Source: DATAOG01 sp963757395 (GTDB lineage Bacteria; Pseudomonadota; Alphaproteobacteria; Geminicoccales; Geminicoccaceae). Taken from it: a stretch of DNA of 64,000 bases. A program made the position numbers and the translations under genes. Each line of letters opens with the position of its first letter. The stretch's first letter is position 1. Shown here one piece after another: positions 9,649 to 18,390 of the stretch. Under the pieces are notes generated by a model, which saw only the letters and a program-made list of their open reading frames with translations, had not been told where the DNA came from and ran no database searches. The stretch spans positions 434,001 through 498,000 of the forward strand of contig CAVWRK010000014.1 of the NCBI GenBank assembly GCA_963757395.1. The letters are read 5' to 3'.

Positions 9649-9942
9649 TCTGGATTTCCCTGCACGGTGATGGCCGCCGTGTTCATCGCCGGCACCTCGA
9701 TCTTCGGCGGCAAGGCGACGATCGTCGGCTCCTACTGCGGCGCCTACATCATCGGCATGATCGAAGCCGGCCTGGTCGCCACCGGCATGCAAGGCTTCTG
9801 GGTCCGCGCCGTGGTCGGCCTCGTGTTCCTCGCGGCGGTTGTCTTCCACCTCACCATGGAAGACCCCGCGCGCCTGCGCCGCCTCCGCATCGCCGGCCGG
9901 CTCCAGCGCCGACCAACACCGCAGGCGCAGGAGCCACCTTAG
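9649..9942 (+). pseudogene. Tail fragment of a sugar permease gene
   Basis: From GSGF onward (VMAAVFIAGTSIFGGKATI and so on) it is almost identical to the last 97 residues of the permease ending at 8392. The DNA match begins at about 9649, corresponding to about 8086. No start codon or N-terminal domain remains. Its C-terminus diverges slightly from the intact copy. Confidence 0.85.
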
Positions 9943-9955
9943 GTGCACACTGGCA

Positions 9956-10513
9956 CTACAACCTCCGAAGTGGCGACGTGATACTAAACAACATTGGGCC
10001 TCCGTCCACCGACGCCGCCCAGGCCGCGAACCCGAGCCCCTCCGGCGACGTCGTCCAGGCATGGTGGGCACGCCCCTCCGGCGACATGGCCCAGCGCTGG
10101 AGCGCCGACCCCCGTATTTCGCACTGCTTGCCGGGCTTCAGCCGCCAGAGGTTGTCACTGCCCACGCAGCCGGCGGCGACAGCTTCTCGTCGCAGGGTCG
10201 TGTACAGCCCCGGACACCAAGACATTACGTCGCCCGGGAGCGGGGCGCAAAAGCCCATGATCGCCGCGTCAGCGAGTGGCGGCAGCGGCGCGGATAGGGT
10301 GGCCACGGCCGGCGCAGACGGCTCAAAGACGGCCGGGCGGGCGGGCGTGGAGGCGCATCCTGCTAAGAAGGCGATGGCCGCGAAGGTGAGTACGGCCGGG
10401 ATCAGGGTGGCAAATCCAGCAGAAGGAGCGTCCCGCCCTTGGCCAAGTACGCGCGCCCCTCCGGGGACGACCCCCAAGCCTTGAGAGCGAGCCCCTCTGG
10501 CGACGCTGTCCAC
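9956..10513 (-). CDS. Small lipoprotein with SPEG motifs, copy 2
   Basis: The frame contains a lipoprotein signal (hydrophobic AVLTFAAIAF, lipobox LAGC near residue 55 of the longest frame). A Pro-rich stretch follows, then a domain shared with the upstream copy: LPGDVMSWCPGLYTTLR, then a cysteine-containing loop, then SPEGRA and SPEGL repeats. The ATG at 10513 lies inside the upstream gene and gives an unlikely N-terminus; the real start is probably near 10440 at a non-ATG codon, or has been lost. Function unknown. The four cysteines suggest disulfides in the periplasm. Confidence 0.6.
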   Translation of the reverse strand: MDSVARGARSQGLGVVPGGARVLGQGRDAPSAGFATLIPAVLTFAAIAFLAGCASTPARPAVFEPSAPAVATLSAPLPPLADAAIMGFCAPLPGDVMSWCPGLYTTLRREAVAAGCVGSDNLWRLKPGKQCEIRGSALQRWAMSPEGRAHHAWTTSPEGLGFAAWAASVDGGPMLFSITSPLRRL

Positions 10514-10807
10514 GCGTCCATCATCCTCGCGCTGTCCCGCTTCATCCTCGCTGACTGCTCACAGCGCTCGCCGCGGTTGAGCAGCCACTCGTAATTTGGC
10601 CCGAGGCAGAGGGAGTTCTGATAATCCTCCCGCAAGGTGATGTAGAACCCTGGGCACCACGACATCGCATCGCCGGGAAGCTTCGTACAGGCGGCCGTGA
10701 TTGCGGAGATGAGTGAGCGGCGGGTACGTTTTAAGCGGGTACGTTTTATTCGTGGCGCAGGCAGCCAACGGGGTGAGCAAGGCGACGACGATGACGGCCC
10801 AAGTCAT
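10402..10807 (-). CDS. Small lipoprotein with SPEG motifs, copy 1 (frameshifted)
   Basis: The start MTWAVIVVALLTPLAACAT is a lipoprotein signal with lipobox LAAC. The frame breaks near 10710; the mature domain (LPGDAMSWCPGFYITLR, CLGPNYEWLLNRGERC, then two SPEG units) continues in another frame to 10402. It aligns with the downstream copy, so the two are a tandem duplication overlapping by some 100 bases. No known family recognised. Confidence 0.6.
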
Positions 10808-10985
10808 GGCTTGCCTCTAAGGGCGACCATGGCCAAGCGGCCACCGAGCACGGGCGTGGGCCATACCCGCGCAGGTCCGGTGCTACTGCTTCTGCTCCTT
10901 TCAAACATGCGCTCTGGTAAGCCACAGCTCGACCTGACCTACTACCGTAGGTTTAGGCCAAAAACAAAAATAACAACCAGGAAAA

Positions 10986-11729
10986 TCAGGCCTTACTCGG
11001 CGGGGCCACCGAGAGGCCGCGGATGTGGTGGTGGGTGATCAGGTGGGTGATCAGGCCTGAGGATTTGGCGTCCTCGATGAAGGTGTGGAGGAAACGGGCG
11101 GCGGATTCGTTGGCTTTGGCGGTGCCGACGGCTTGTTGGACCGCGGTGAACTTGCCGTCGAGGATGCGGGCGCCGGGGAGTTTTTCTACGTCCTGCATGA
11201 GGCGGGGGCGGAGGCCGGCGAGGGCGTCGAGGTTTTCCGAGACGAACAGGTCGAAGGAGGCATCGAGGCTGGCGGCGCGGACCAGCTCGGCGTGGCGGAG
11301 GTGGCGGCTGAGCCAGAGGTCGTAGGCGGCCCTCGCGGCGATCGCGATCCGGGTGCCCGGACGGTCGACCTCAGCGATCGAGCTGATCGGCGAGCCTGGG
11401 GGTACGAGGTAGGTCGCCTCGATCTCGGCGTAGGCCGGAGAAAACGCGATCACCTCGGCGCGCGCCGGCTCGGCCGCGATCAGGCCGATGTCCCAGACGT
11501 TTTTTCCGGCTGTGTCGGCGAGCTCGCCCGGTCTGGGGAAGGTCACGTAGGCGACCTTGACGCCCAGGCGGTCGGCGATCGCGCGCGCGAGGTCGGGGGC
11601 GACGCCCTCGGGATCGCCGGAAGCGCTCCTGCCGCTGACCAGCAGAAAATTGGAAAGATTGATGCCGGCGCGCAGCACCCCGGTCGGGGCCAGTTCGGCG
11701 AGCACGTCTTGAGGCGGGTCTTGGGGCAT
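10986..11729 (-). CDS. Amino-acid-type (SBP_bac_3) periplasmic-binding-domain protein without signal peptide
   Basis: 247 residues of the type-2 periplasmic binding fold: LRAGINLSNFLLV, a GVAPDLARAIADRLGV helix, and VWDIGLIAAEPARAEVIAFS typical of the extracellular solute-binding family 3. The start at 11729 (MPQDPPQDV) is chosen because the frame upstream runs into insertion-sequence DNA. No signal peptide is visible, which is odd for a transporter component; it may be cytoplasmic, or its secreted N-terminus was altered. No permease is adjacent. Its C-terminal third is duplicated at 9393-9640. Confidence 0.75.
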   Translation of the reverse strand: MPQDPPQDVLAELAPTGVLRAGINLSNFLLVSGRSASGDPEGVAPDLARAIADRLGVKVAYVTFPRPGELADTAGKNVWDIGLIAAEPARAEVIAFSPAYAEIEATYLVPPGSPISSIAEVDRPGTRIAIAARAAYDLWLSRHLRHAELVRAASLDASFDLFVSENLDALAGLRPRLMQDVEKLPGARILDGKFTAVQQAVGTAKANESAARFLHTFIEDAKSSGLITHLITHHHIRGLSVAPPSKA

Positions 11730-11790
11730 GGGACCGATCCGGGACTGGTGAGGCTGCTCGATCGTAGTTCGGATGACCGCCGGGCGGCAA

Positions 11791-11806
11791 GCTTCCCGCC
11801 CGACTT
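11791..11806 (+). repeat. Target-site duplication, left copy
   Basis: GCTTCCCGCCCGACTT occurs here and again at 12896-12911, immediately flanking the insertion element on both sides. Long duplications are known for the IS1202/ISNCY group. Confidence 0.85.
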
Positions 11807-12895
11807 TGTCAATGGCACGTAAAGATGTCCGGTTTTCGTAGCTCGTCAAATGTCCGCTGCTGCTGTTTGGCCCGGCGTGGTTGTGGGCAACGCGGAGCGT
11901 TGTCCAGCAAATCCACCGGACGCGCCGCCGAGCGGGCTTAGGGCGGGTTTGATCGTCGCCTCAGCGTCCGCGAGGCGACCGTCGGACTGGTAGCGCGCCA
12001 GGCAGCGCGGGCCGTCGAAGACCGCGAGCCGGCCGTCCTCGTAGGCGTGCACGCGGACCTTGACCTTGACGAAGTGGTGGCGGTGCCGTTGCGGTGGGAT
12101 TTGCAGACCGAGGCCGCCGTAGCGGACGCAGTTGTCGTTGCCGACCACGCGCTCGACCTGCACGCACAGGACCTCGGCGAGGTCGCCGGCGTAGGGCACG
12201 AACGCGCTGCCGGGCTCGGCCGCGGCGACCGCGAAGTGCGCGTTGGGGGCGGTCACGAAAGCCTCGGCGAGGAAGCGATTGGCGGACCTTCCTCCTCGAC
12301 CAGAAAGGCCGAGTAGAGCTCGCTGGTGGCATCATCGAGGGTGACGATCAGATCGAGCGCCGGCCGGCCGGCGAGCCACAAGTGGGTCGAGCCGTCCTGA
12401 AACAGCATCATGCCCGGCAACGGCCGGCGCGGCCTCTTCTTGCGGTGCGCCGAGCGCTTCGCCGCCCGCTTGACCAGGCCGGCATTCTGCAACATGCGCT
12501 TGGTCCAGCTGTAGCCCAGCTCGAACCTGTGCTCGGCCCGCAGCCGCTCGTGGAAGTGCTTGACGGTGAAGTCGAAATAGCGCGTCCGGTACTCCTCCAG
12601 CAGCCACTCGATCCGGTCGACCGGCACCCGCCGGCCCGAGACCCGGCCGCGCCGCCGATCGATCAGCCCCTCCGCACCTTCTGCCTCGTAGCGATCCCTG
12701 AGCCGCCGGAAGTGCCGTTCGCTCATCCCCAGCACCTCCGCTGCCTTGCCACAACTCAACGCCCCGCGCCGCCACCGACCTATCGCCTCGACGATCCGAC
12801 CCACCCGAACCTCCGCCAGCACGCGACCTCCCCGATTCTCCCGAACCGGACAGATCGTGAGCTACGAAAACCGGACATATTACGTGCTACCAACA
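11807..12895 (-). mobile_element. ISNCY (IS1202-type) element with internal deletion
   Basis: A 1089-bp element bounded by 16-bp direct repeats. Its ends are inverted: a perfect 19-bp repeat (TGTCCGGTTTTCGTAGCTC at 11825-11843; complement at 12859-12877), set 18 bases from each terminus, with weaker matching out to TGT ends. It contains N- and C-terminal parts of an IS1202-type transposase, but the middle of the gene is deleted, so it could move only if a full-length relative supplied transposase. Confidence 0.85.
11846..12822 (-). pseudogene. ISNCY-type transposase, internally deleted
   Basis: The 5' part (12822 to 12253) has an HTH (LGMSERHFRRLRDRYEAEG), the FDFTVKHFHE segment and the first catalytic Asp region (FQDGSTHLW, TLDDATSE). 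The 3' part (12256 to 11846) has NAHFAVAAAEPGSAFVPY, VVGNDNCVRYGGL and the PRCLARY tail typical of these transposases. The joining frame is broken, and roughly 150-200 residues with the remaining catalytic acidic residues are absent compared with full-length relatives (about 450 residues). Confidence 0.8.
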
Positions 12896-12911
12896 GCTTC
12901 CCGCCCGACTT
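12896..12911 (+). repeat. Target-site duplication, right copy
   Basis: Exact 16-bp match to 11791-11806. Confidence 0.85.
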
Positions 12912-13003
12912 GCGCCGCGCGGCGATCGGGCTTTACGCCGCCCATGGGGCGAGTAGGATCACGGGCAACGCTCTATTGGGGCGCGAAATCAAGGGAGGCG
13001 AGC

Positions 13004-14002
13004 ATGATGACCAATTGGCGTGCTGTGACGTTGGCGGCGGCTCTGCCGATGGCGGCCCTCGCGATGGCCGCTCCGGCGGCGGCCGAGGACGCGCTCGGCG
13101 CGGGCATGACGATCTACATGCAGATGGGCGGCAACCCGGGCGATGGCGCGACCCTGCCGCGCACCAACGGTGCCCGCGCCGCGGCCGCCGCGTTCGGGGC
13201 CAAGCTGGTCGAGCAGTATTCCGGCTGGCAGCCCGAGACGATGCTGAACCAGTTCCGCGAGGCGCTGGCCGCGGATCCCGCCTGCATCGGAATCATGGGC
13301 CATCCGGGCTCGGGCGCGTTCGCGGATCTCGTCGCCGAGGCCGAGGGGCGCGGCATCGTGGTCACCAGCGGCAACGCGCCGCTGACGGAACTGTTCGACA
13401 AATATCAGGCCGAGGGCTTCGGCTACGCCGGCGTCGAGCTCTACAAAGGCGGCTGGCTGACCGGCAAGAAGATGGTCGAGGTCGGCAAGCTCAAGGCGGG
13501 CGATCAGGCGCTCGAATATGGCCTCTTGTCCCAGGCCGAACGCGGCCAGAGCGACCGTGGCCTGAAGGAGGCGCTCGAAGATTCCGGGCTCAAGGTCGAC
13601 TACCTCGAGATCAGCCCCGAAGTGAACAACGACTCCTCGCTCGCGGTGCCGATCCTGACCAGCTACATCGAATCGCATCCGGACGTGAAGGCGATCGGGA
13701 CCCAGCACGGCAACGTCACGTCGTTCGTGCCCAAGGCGCTCGAGGCCGCGGGCAAGAAGCCGGGCGACGTCACGGTCGGCGGCATCGACCTGGTGCCGGC
13801 GACCATCGACGGCCTGAAGGACGGCTACATCACGGTCGTGCTCGACCAGCAGCTCTACCTGCAGGGCTTCCTGCCGGTGACCCAGTGCGTGCTGTCGAAG
13901 AAGTACGGCCTGACCGGGCTTTCGATCAACACCGGCTCGGGCGTGGTCACGCCGCAGACGATCAACGCGCTGGTGCCCCTGATCGACGCCGGCATCCGCT
14001 AG
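13004..14002 (+). CDS. Sugar ABC transporter substrate-binding protein
   Basis: A 332-residue secreted protein with signal peptide (AALPMAALAMAAPAAAED) and a type-1 periplasmic binding fold: FREALAADPACIGIMGHPGS, IVVTSGNAPL, IGTQHGN, VGGIDLVPATIDGLKDGYI. This is the ribose/xylose-type binding protein family. The start at 13004 follows AAGGGAGG. It most likely feeds the RbsC/FrcC-type permease at 7355-8392. The intact ISNCY element and other rearrangements now separate them and displace its original upstream region. The sugar cannot be named. Confidence 0.88.
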   Translation: MMTNWRAVTLAAALPMAALAMAAPAAAEDALGAGMTIYMQMGGNPGDGATLPRTNGARAAAAAFGAKLVEQYSGWQPETMLNQFREALAADPACIGIMGHPGSGAFADLVAEAEGRGIVVTSGNAPLTELFDKYQAEGFGYAGVELYKGGWLTGKKMVEVGKLKAGDQALEYGLLSQAERGQSDRGLKEALEDSGLKVDYLEISPEVNNDSSLAVPILTSYIESHPDVKAIGTQHGNVTSFVPKALEAAGKKPGDVTVGGIDLVPATIDGLKDGYITVVLDQQLYLQGFLPVTQCVLSKKYGLTGLSINTGSGVVTPQTINALVPLIDAGIR

Positions 14003-14182
14003 ATCCGCGGCACCGCCGCCGGCGGCGGGCCAGCTGGCCCGCCGCCGTGCGGTGGGGCGGCAGCGGTCTTTTCGGCCGCTGCCAGGGCCGGCCATTCGGC
14101 GATTGACCATGCTGCGTTGGGGAATAGTCAGCCAATGGCGAAGTCGATTTGACGCGATCTCCGATCGCGGGGAGGATCTGAG

Positions 14183-14622
14183 ATGAAAACCATGTTGCTT
14201 GCCCTGTCCGCCGGGTTGGCGGTGATGCTGCCGGGCCCGGCGGCATGGAGCGCGGACGTCAAGGATCTGTTCGTGATCCGATCGTCCGCCAAGCCGCCGG
14301 ATCTGCTGACCGACGCCATCAAGACCTGCGCCGAGGAGAAAAAATGGCTGTTCCTCGGCGCCAACAAGGTCAAGCAGGGTCAGGTCACCTGATCAAGATC
14401 TGCCTGCCGGCGGTCGGCAAGGAGGTCTGGCCGCTCGGCCTCTACCTCAGCGCCATGCTGCCCTGCGGCAATCTCGGCGTGTACCGGAACGACGGAGCGA
14501 CCGAGGTCTCGCTGCTCGACCCGCACGACATGGAGCTGCTGCATCCAGACCCCGCGGTCGCGGAGGCGAGCACGATCGCGGCGACCGCGTTGACCGAGAT
14601 GCTCGACACCGTGACCCAGTAG
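14183..14622 (+). CDS. DUF302-type exported protein (frameshifted)
   Basis: Signal peptide (MLLALSAGLAVMLPGPAAWSAD), then KWLFLGANKVKQGQ. The first frame stops at 14392. The natural continuation IKICLPAVGKEVWPLGLYLS, LPCGNLGVYRNDGATEVSLLDP is in another frame to 14622, so one base is missing near 14385. The second half resembles the DUF302 fold (KIC-P, LPC-I-VY pattern). Predicted length is about 145 residues, periplasmic, function unknown. Confidence 0.65.
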
Positions 14623-14676
14623 CCCGGCGCCCCGGCTCAGCCGCGACCCGGTCGCCGGCGCGCCGGGGCTGGTCGC

Positions 14677-15789
14677 TTACGGGCGATAGGTGACGCGGTA
14701 GACCAGGCCGGCGTGGTCGTCCGAGATCAGGAGCGAGCCGTCGGGCAGCTCCTCGAGGTCGACCGGGCGGCCGGAAACGCTGCCGTCGGCGCCGAGCCAA
14801 CCGTCGATGAACACGTCCTGGCCGGTCGGTTGGCCGTCCGCGGTGAAGCGCACCCGCACGACCCGGTAGCCGATCGGTTCGGAGCGGTTCCAGGAGCCGT
14901 GCTCGGCCACGAAGGCGTCGCCCCGATATTCGGCCGGGAACATGCTGCCGGTGTAGAAGTCGATGCCGAGGGCGGCGACATGGGCCTCGAACGCCAGCGC
15001 GGGCGGCGTGGCCGGCTGCGGCGGCGCTTCGCCCTCGAGCTGCGGATAGGGGACGTCGTCACCGTAGACGTAGGGATAGCCGAAGTGGAGGCCGGGCTCG
15101 GGCGCGCCGTTCAGCTCGTCCGGCGGGATGTCGTCGCCGAGATTGTCGCCGCCGTTGTCGGTGAAGAACAGCTCGCCGGTGGCTGGCTGCCAGTCGAAGC
15201 CGACCGAGTTGCGAATGCCGCGGGCGAAGATCTCGAGCTCGTGGCCGTCCGGGCGTAGCCGGATGATCGTGCCCTCGAAGCCCTTGACCCGGCAGATGTT
15301 GCAGGGCGCGCCGATCGCCACGTAGAGCTTGCCATCGGGGCCGAGGCCGGCATAGCGCCAGCCATGGTGGCTCTGGTCGGGGAGCACGCCCGGCGGGACG
15401 ATCACCTTGGCCCGGCCCGAGGGATCGAGGCCGATGATCCGATGTTGCTCGACGATCAGCAGCGTGCCGTCCGGGGCCAGCGCCAGGCCATTCGGCACGT
15501 TCAGGCCGCTTGCGACCGCGACCACCTGGTCGGCGCGCCCGTCGCGCTCCGGATCGAGGATCGCGAACACTCTGTTGTCCCGGGTCGCGACGTAGATCCG
15601 GGCCCCACCCTCGGCGACCAGCAGCGAGCGCGCGCCCGGGACCTTGGCGAACTCCTCGATCGCGAAACCGGGCGGCAGGTGGAGACGGGCAAGCGGCGCC
15701 TCGGACGGGGCCGGTTGCGCCGCGAGCTGGCAGGCGTTGAGAAGCAGCACCAGGGCCGGCGACAGGCGGCGACAGATGCCGAACGGCAT
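14677..15789 (-). CDS. PQQ-dependent sugar dehydrogenase (sorbosone dehydrogenase family)
   Basis: A 370-residue exported six-bladed beta-propeller. A lipoprotein-like signal (LVLLLNAC) is followed by LPPGFAIEEFAKVPGARSL, NVPNGLALAPDGTLLIVEQHRI, SHHGWRYAGLGPDGKLYVAIG and FARGIRNSVGFDWQPATGELFFTDNG (split across the family's conserved blocks), ending SLLISDDHAGLVYRVTY. These are typical of soluble PQQ aldose/sorbosone dehydrogenase relatives that oxidise sugars in the periplasm. The cysteine pair PCNIC at about 175 is unusual. No PQQ synthesis genes are nearby. Confidence 0.87.
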   Translation of the reverse strand: MPFGICRRLSPALVLLLNACQLAAQPAPSEAPLARLHLPPGFAIEEFAKVPGARSLLVAEGGARIYVATRDNRVFAILDPERDGRADQVVAVASGLNVPNGLALAPDGTLLIVEQHRIIGLDPSGRAKVIVPPGVLPDQSHHGWRYAGLGPDGKLYVAIGAPCNICRVKGFEGTIIRLRPDGHELEIFARGIRNSVGFDWQPATGELFFTDNGGDNLGDDIPPDELNGAPEPGLHFGYPYVYGDDVPYPQLEGEAPPQPATPPALAFEAHVAALGIDFYTGSMFPAEYRGDAFVAEHGSWNRSEPIGYRVVRVRFTADGQPTGQDVFIDGWLGADGSVSGRPVDLEELPDGSLLISDDHAGLVYRVTYRP

Positions 15790-15942
15790 GGCAAGCCCCC
15801 CGGGGGTCAGGGCGGGTCAGGGGCTCCTAGCGCAAGCGCGCGGCGCCGCCAAGCGTCTTGTCACCGCGGCGGCACCAGAGGGCGGGCCGGCGTCGCGGCG
15901 CCGGATGCTCGACGGCGGGACTCGCGGTTGGCCGCGAACCGG

Positions 15943-16953
15943 CTAGCGGCGCGACCAGAGGCGCGACCAGCGGGAGTCCGAGGTCGCGGGGTTCGCCTGC
16001 GGCACGGCGGGGCGCGGCACGACGTTGCCCCAGGGCTCGCTCGGCCGGGTGGCCGCCTGATAGCGCTGCAGGTCGGCGATCGTCTTGGCGAACCGCTGTT
16101 GCCGGGGCGGGCGTTCGGGCACGGCGCGCCGGACCGCTTCGGCCGGCAGCAGCCTCGCGAGTCCCGGACGGCTGACCGCCTTGGTGGGTGTGGCCGGCGC
16201 CACCGTCTTGGGCGCTATGGCTGGCGCGGCCGGCGTACCTGGCGCCTCCGGTGCGGCGGTCGTGGGCGATGTCACCGCCTTGGCCGGCGCCGCCGGCTTG
16301 CCGGTTGCGGTCGGGATCGACGTGACGGCGAGCGGCTCGGCAGGCAGAGGCGGCGTCTTGGCGGGCGGTGCCGGGAGGGCAAGCGGCTGTCGCCGTAGCG
16401 GCTGAAAGGCGATCCAGGATGCGCACGCCGCCTCGGCCACCGACAGACCGCGGGTCGGCGGCAGCGCCGGCAGCCCGGCCGCGCCGGTGATGGTCAGCCG
16501 GGAGTTCACCCAGGCGGCGGTCATCTCGGCCATCTGCAGATCATGGGCCGGCGCTGGCGCCGGCAGGAACGCCGCGGGAGACGGGTCCGGTGGTGGCGCG
16601 GAGGACTGGTCCGGCGGCGCGAACCGCCATTCCCGCGGGTACGGCGAGGCTGGTCCCGCGGCTGCAGCCCAGGCCGCGGCACGAATGCACGCCGTGCGCG
16701 CCCGGGCCGCCGCCGCCGCCTTCAGGGCCGGAGCCAGATAGCGCTCGGCCACCTCGGCCGGCGCGCCATCGATGCTCGGGAAGCGGGCTGCGGGCTCTGC
16801 GGGCGGCATCGCGGCCGGAACCGTGCGATGGTTCGCGCGCGGCTCGACGGTCGGCGCCGGCGGGCTCGACGATCCCGGGCGTGCGCTCGGCCCGCGGCGG
16901 CTGTCCCGCGCCGGCATGGTCACCGTGGCTCGATGGCTCGTCATGTCGGCCAT
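15943..16953 (-). CDS. Pro/Ala-rich protein of unknown function
   Basis: About 336 residues from the ATG at 16953, which has AGGAGA just upstream (a longer start at 16995 is possible). An N-terminal helical part (AEVAERYLAPALKAAAAARARTACIRAAAWAA, about 80-110) is followed by LQMAEMTAAWVNSRLTITG and a long low-complexity Pro/Ala/Thr linker, then a basic C-terminus (SRWSRLWSRR). No signal peptide. No family recognised; the coding call rests on steady third-position G/C and the ribosome site. Confidence 0.5.
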   Translation of the reverse strand: MADMTSHRATVTMPARDSRRGPSARPGSSSPPAPTVEPRANHRTVPAAMPPAEPAARFPSIDGAPAEVAERYLAPALKAAAAARARTACIRAAAWAAAAGPASPYPREWRFAPPDQSSAPPPDPSPAAFLPAPAPAHDLQMAEMTAAWVNSRLTITGAAGLPALPPTRGLSVAEAACASWIAFQPLRRQPLALPAPPAKTPPLPAEPLAVTSIPTATGKPAAPAKAVTSPTTAAPEAPGTPAAPAIAPKTVAPATPTKAVSRPGLARLLPAEAVRRAVPERPPRQQRFAKTIADLQRYQAATRPSEPWGNVVPRPAVPQANPATSDSRWSRLWSRR

Positions 16954-17310
16954 GTCTCCTGTTCGGCACTGCATCGGATGGTGATCACCGGTCAACCAGA
17001 GAGCAAGAAACGTCGCCTTAACACTTAGCTGGAGCGTTCAACTGATGTTAACATGGAGATAGTATCGTTAAACCATTGAACTCTTGTCAAGTGGGATTCC
17101 GGCACCTCCTCCTTCGCGCTTCCAGGACGCTCGATCGTAGGCTGGCAGACTCCAGCGCGCCTGCGCGCGCAGCGCGGCCGGTCAGGCCGCCACGCCACGT
17201 CCGCGGTCCGCCATCGGGCACGTTTCGTTGACAGCGCGGGGACCATCGGCATGATGACGCTCGAGCGTCGCCGGATTGACGTGGCGGCGCCGGAGCCACC
17301 GAGGTGCGCC
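16954..17310. other. AT-richer intergenic region upstream of potD
   Basis: Divergent promoter region between the Pro/Ala-rich gene and potD. A distinctly AT-rich block at about 17020-17095 is the likely promoter area. No specific operator could be assigned. Confidence 0.4.
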
Positions 17311-18390
17311 ATGTCCGACCGCCGCCCACTCGCCGCCACGCCAATTCTCACCGGCCGCCGCCGCTTCCTGACCGGCTCGCTGACGGTCGCCGCCGCCATG
17401 CCGGCCTTCAGTCGCCTGAGCTTCGGGCAGACCCCGCAGGTCAACGTCTACAACTGGGACACCTACATCGGTGAGACCACTCTCGAGGATTTCACCGACG
17501 CGACCGGGATCTCGGTCCGCTATGATCTGTTTGCCAGCAACGACGAGCTGTTCGCCAAGCTGCGCGAGGGCAATCCCGGCTACGACGTGATCTATCCCTC
17601 CAACGACTACGTCGAGCGCATGATCAAGGCCGACATCCTGCTGCCGCTCGATCACGCCAAGATCCCGAACATGGCCAACGTCGATCCGGCGTTCGCCAAT
17701 CCGGCCTTCGATCCCGGCCTGGTGCACAGCATGCCCTACTTCTGGGGCACGGTCGGGCTCGGCTACCGCAAGTCCAAGGGCAGCCCCAAGGCGCTTGCCG
17801 ACGTGTTCGAGGGCGACGCCTACGCCAGCCGGATGTCGCTGCTCAACTCGGTCGACAGCATCCTGGCGGCGCTCAAATATCGCGGCCACTCGCTCAACAC
17901 CAAGGATCCTGCCGAGCTCGACGACGCGGTCGAGACCCTGGTCAAGGTCAAGCCCAAGATCAAGACCTTCGCCCCCGATACCGGCCAGGATCTGCTGGTC
18001 TCGGGCGAGGTCGACGTCTGTCTGGAGTACAATGGCGACATCCTGCAGGTGATGGAGGAGGACGACGACCTCGACTATGTCGTGCCGGCCGAGGGCAGCC
18101 AGATCTGGGTGGACAGCATGTCCATCCCGCGGGGCGGTCCCAACCCGGAGAACGCGCACAGCTTCATCAACTTCATCCTCGACGGCAAGGTGCACGGGGC
18201 GATCGCGACCTTTGTCCGCTATCCTTGCCCGAACGCCGCCGCGCTCGACTTCATTCCGCCGGAGGACCGCGCGAACCCGGCTCTTTACCCCGCGCGCAGC
18301 GTCCGCGAGCGTTGCGAGATTCCGGTCTACAAGGGCGAGAAGATCGAGAGCCTGTACGCCGATGCGCTGACCCGGGTGCTCGCGGCGTAA
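17311..18390 (+). CDS. potD: Spermidine/putrescine ABC transporter substrate-binding protein
   Basis: 359 residues. The start at 17311 (MSDRRPLAATP) gives a twin-arginine signal (GRRRFLTGS) with a hydrophobic core and processing near SFGQ. The mature part starts VNVYNWDTYIGE, a hallmark of PotD/PotF, with SNDELFAKLREGNPGYDVIYPS and YFWGTVGLGYRKSK. It binds polyamines in the periplasm for PotBC/PotA, encoded at 21252-25055. Between lie polyamine-synthesis genes, so uptake and synthesis form one locus. A structured leader separates it from speD. Confidence 0.92.
   Translation: MSDRRPLAATPILTGRRRFLTGSLTVAAAMPAFSRLSFGQTPQVNVYNWDTYIGETTLEDFTDATGISVRYDLFASNDELFAKLREGNPGYDVIYPSNDYVERMIKADILLPLDHAKIPNMANVDPAFANPAFDPGLVHSMPYFWGTVGLGYRKSKGSPKALADVFEGDAYASRMSLLNSVDSILAALKYRGHSLNTKDPAELDDAVETLVKVKPKIKTFAPDTGQDLLVSGEVDVCLEYNGDILQVMEEDDDLDYVVPAEGSQIWVDSMSIPRGGPNPENAHSFINFILDGKVHGAIATFVRYPCPNAAALDFIPPEDRANPALYPARSVRERCEIPVYKGEKIESLYADALTRVLAA

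Noticed and set aside
11730..11849. N-terminal extension of the type-3 binding protein to 11849
   Set aside because: The extra residues are encoded partly by the terminal repeat of the inserted element, so they cannot be ancestral coding sequence.
12094..14106. 670-codon plus-strand frame across the IS element and binding-protein gene
   Set aside because: It reads through the insertion element in antisense and the binding-protein gene out of frame; no family signal.
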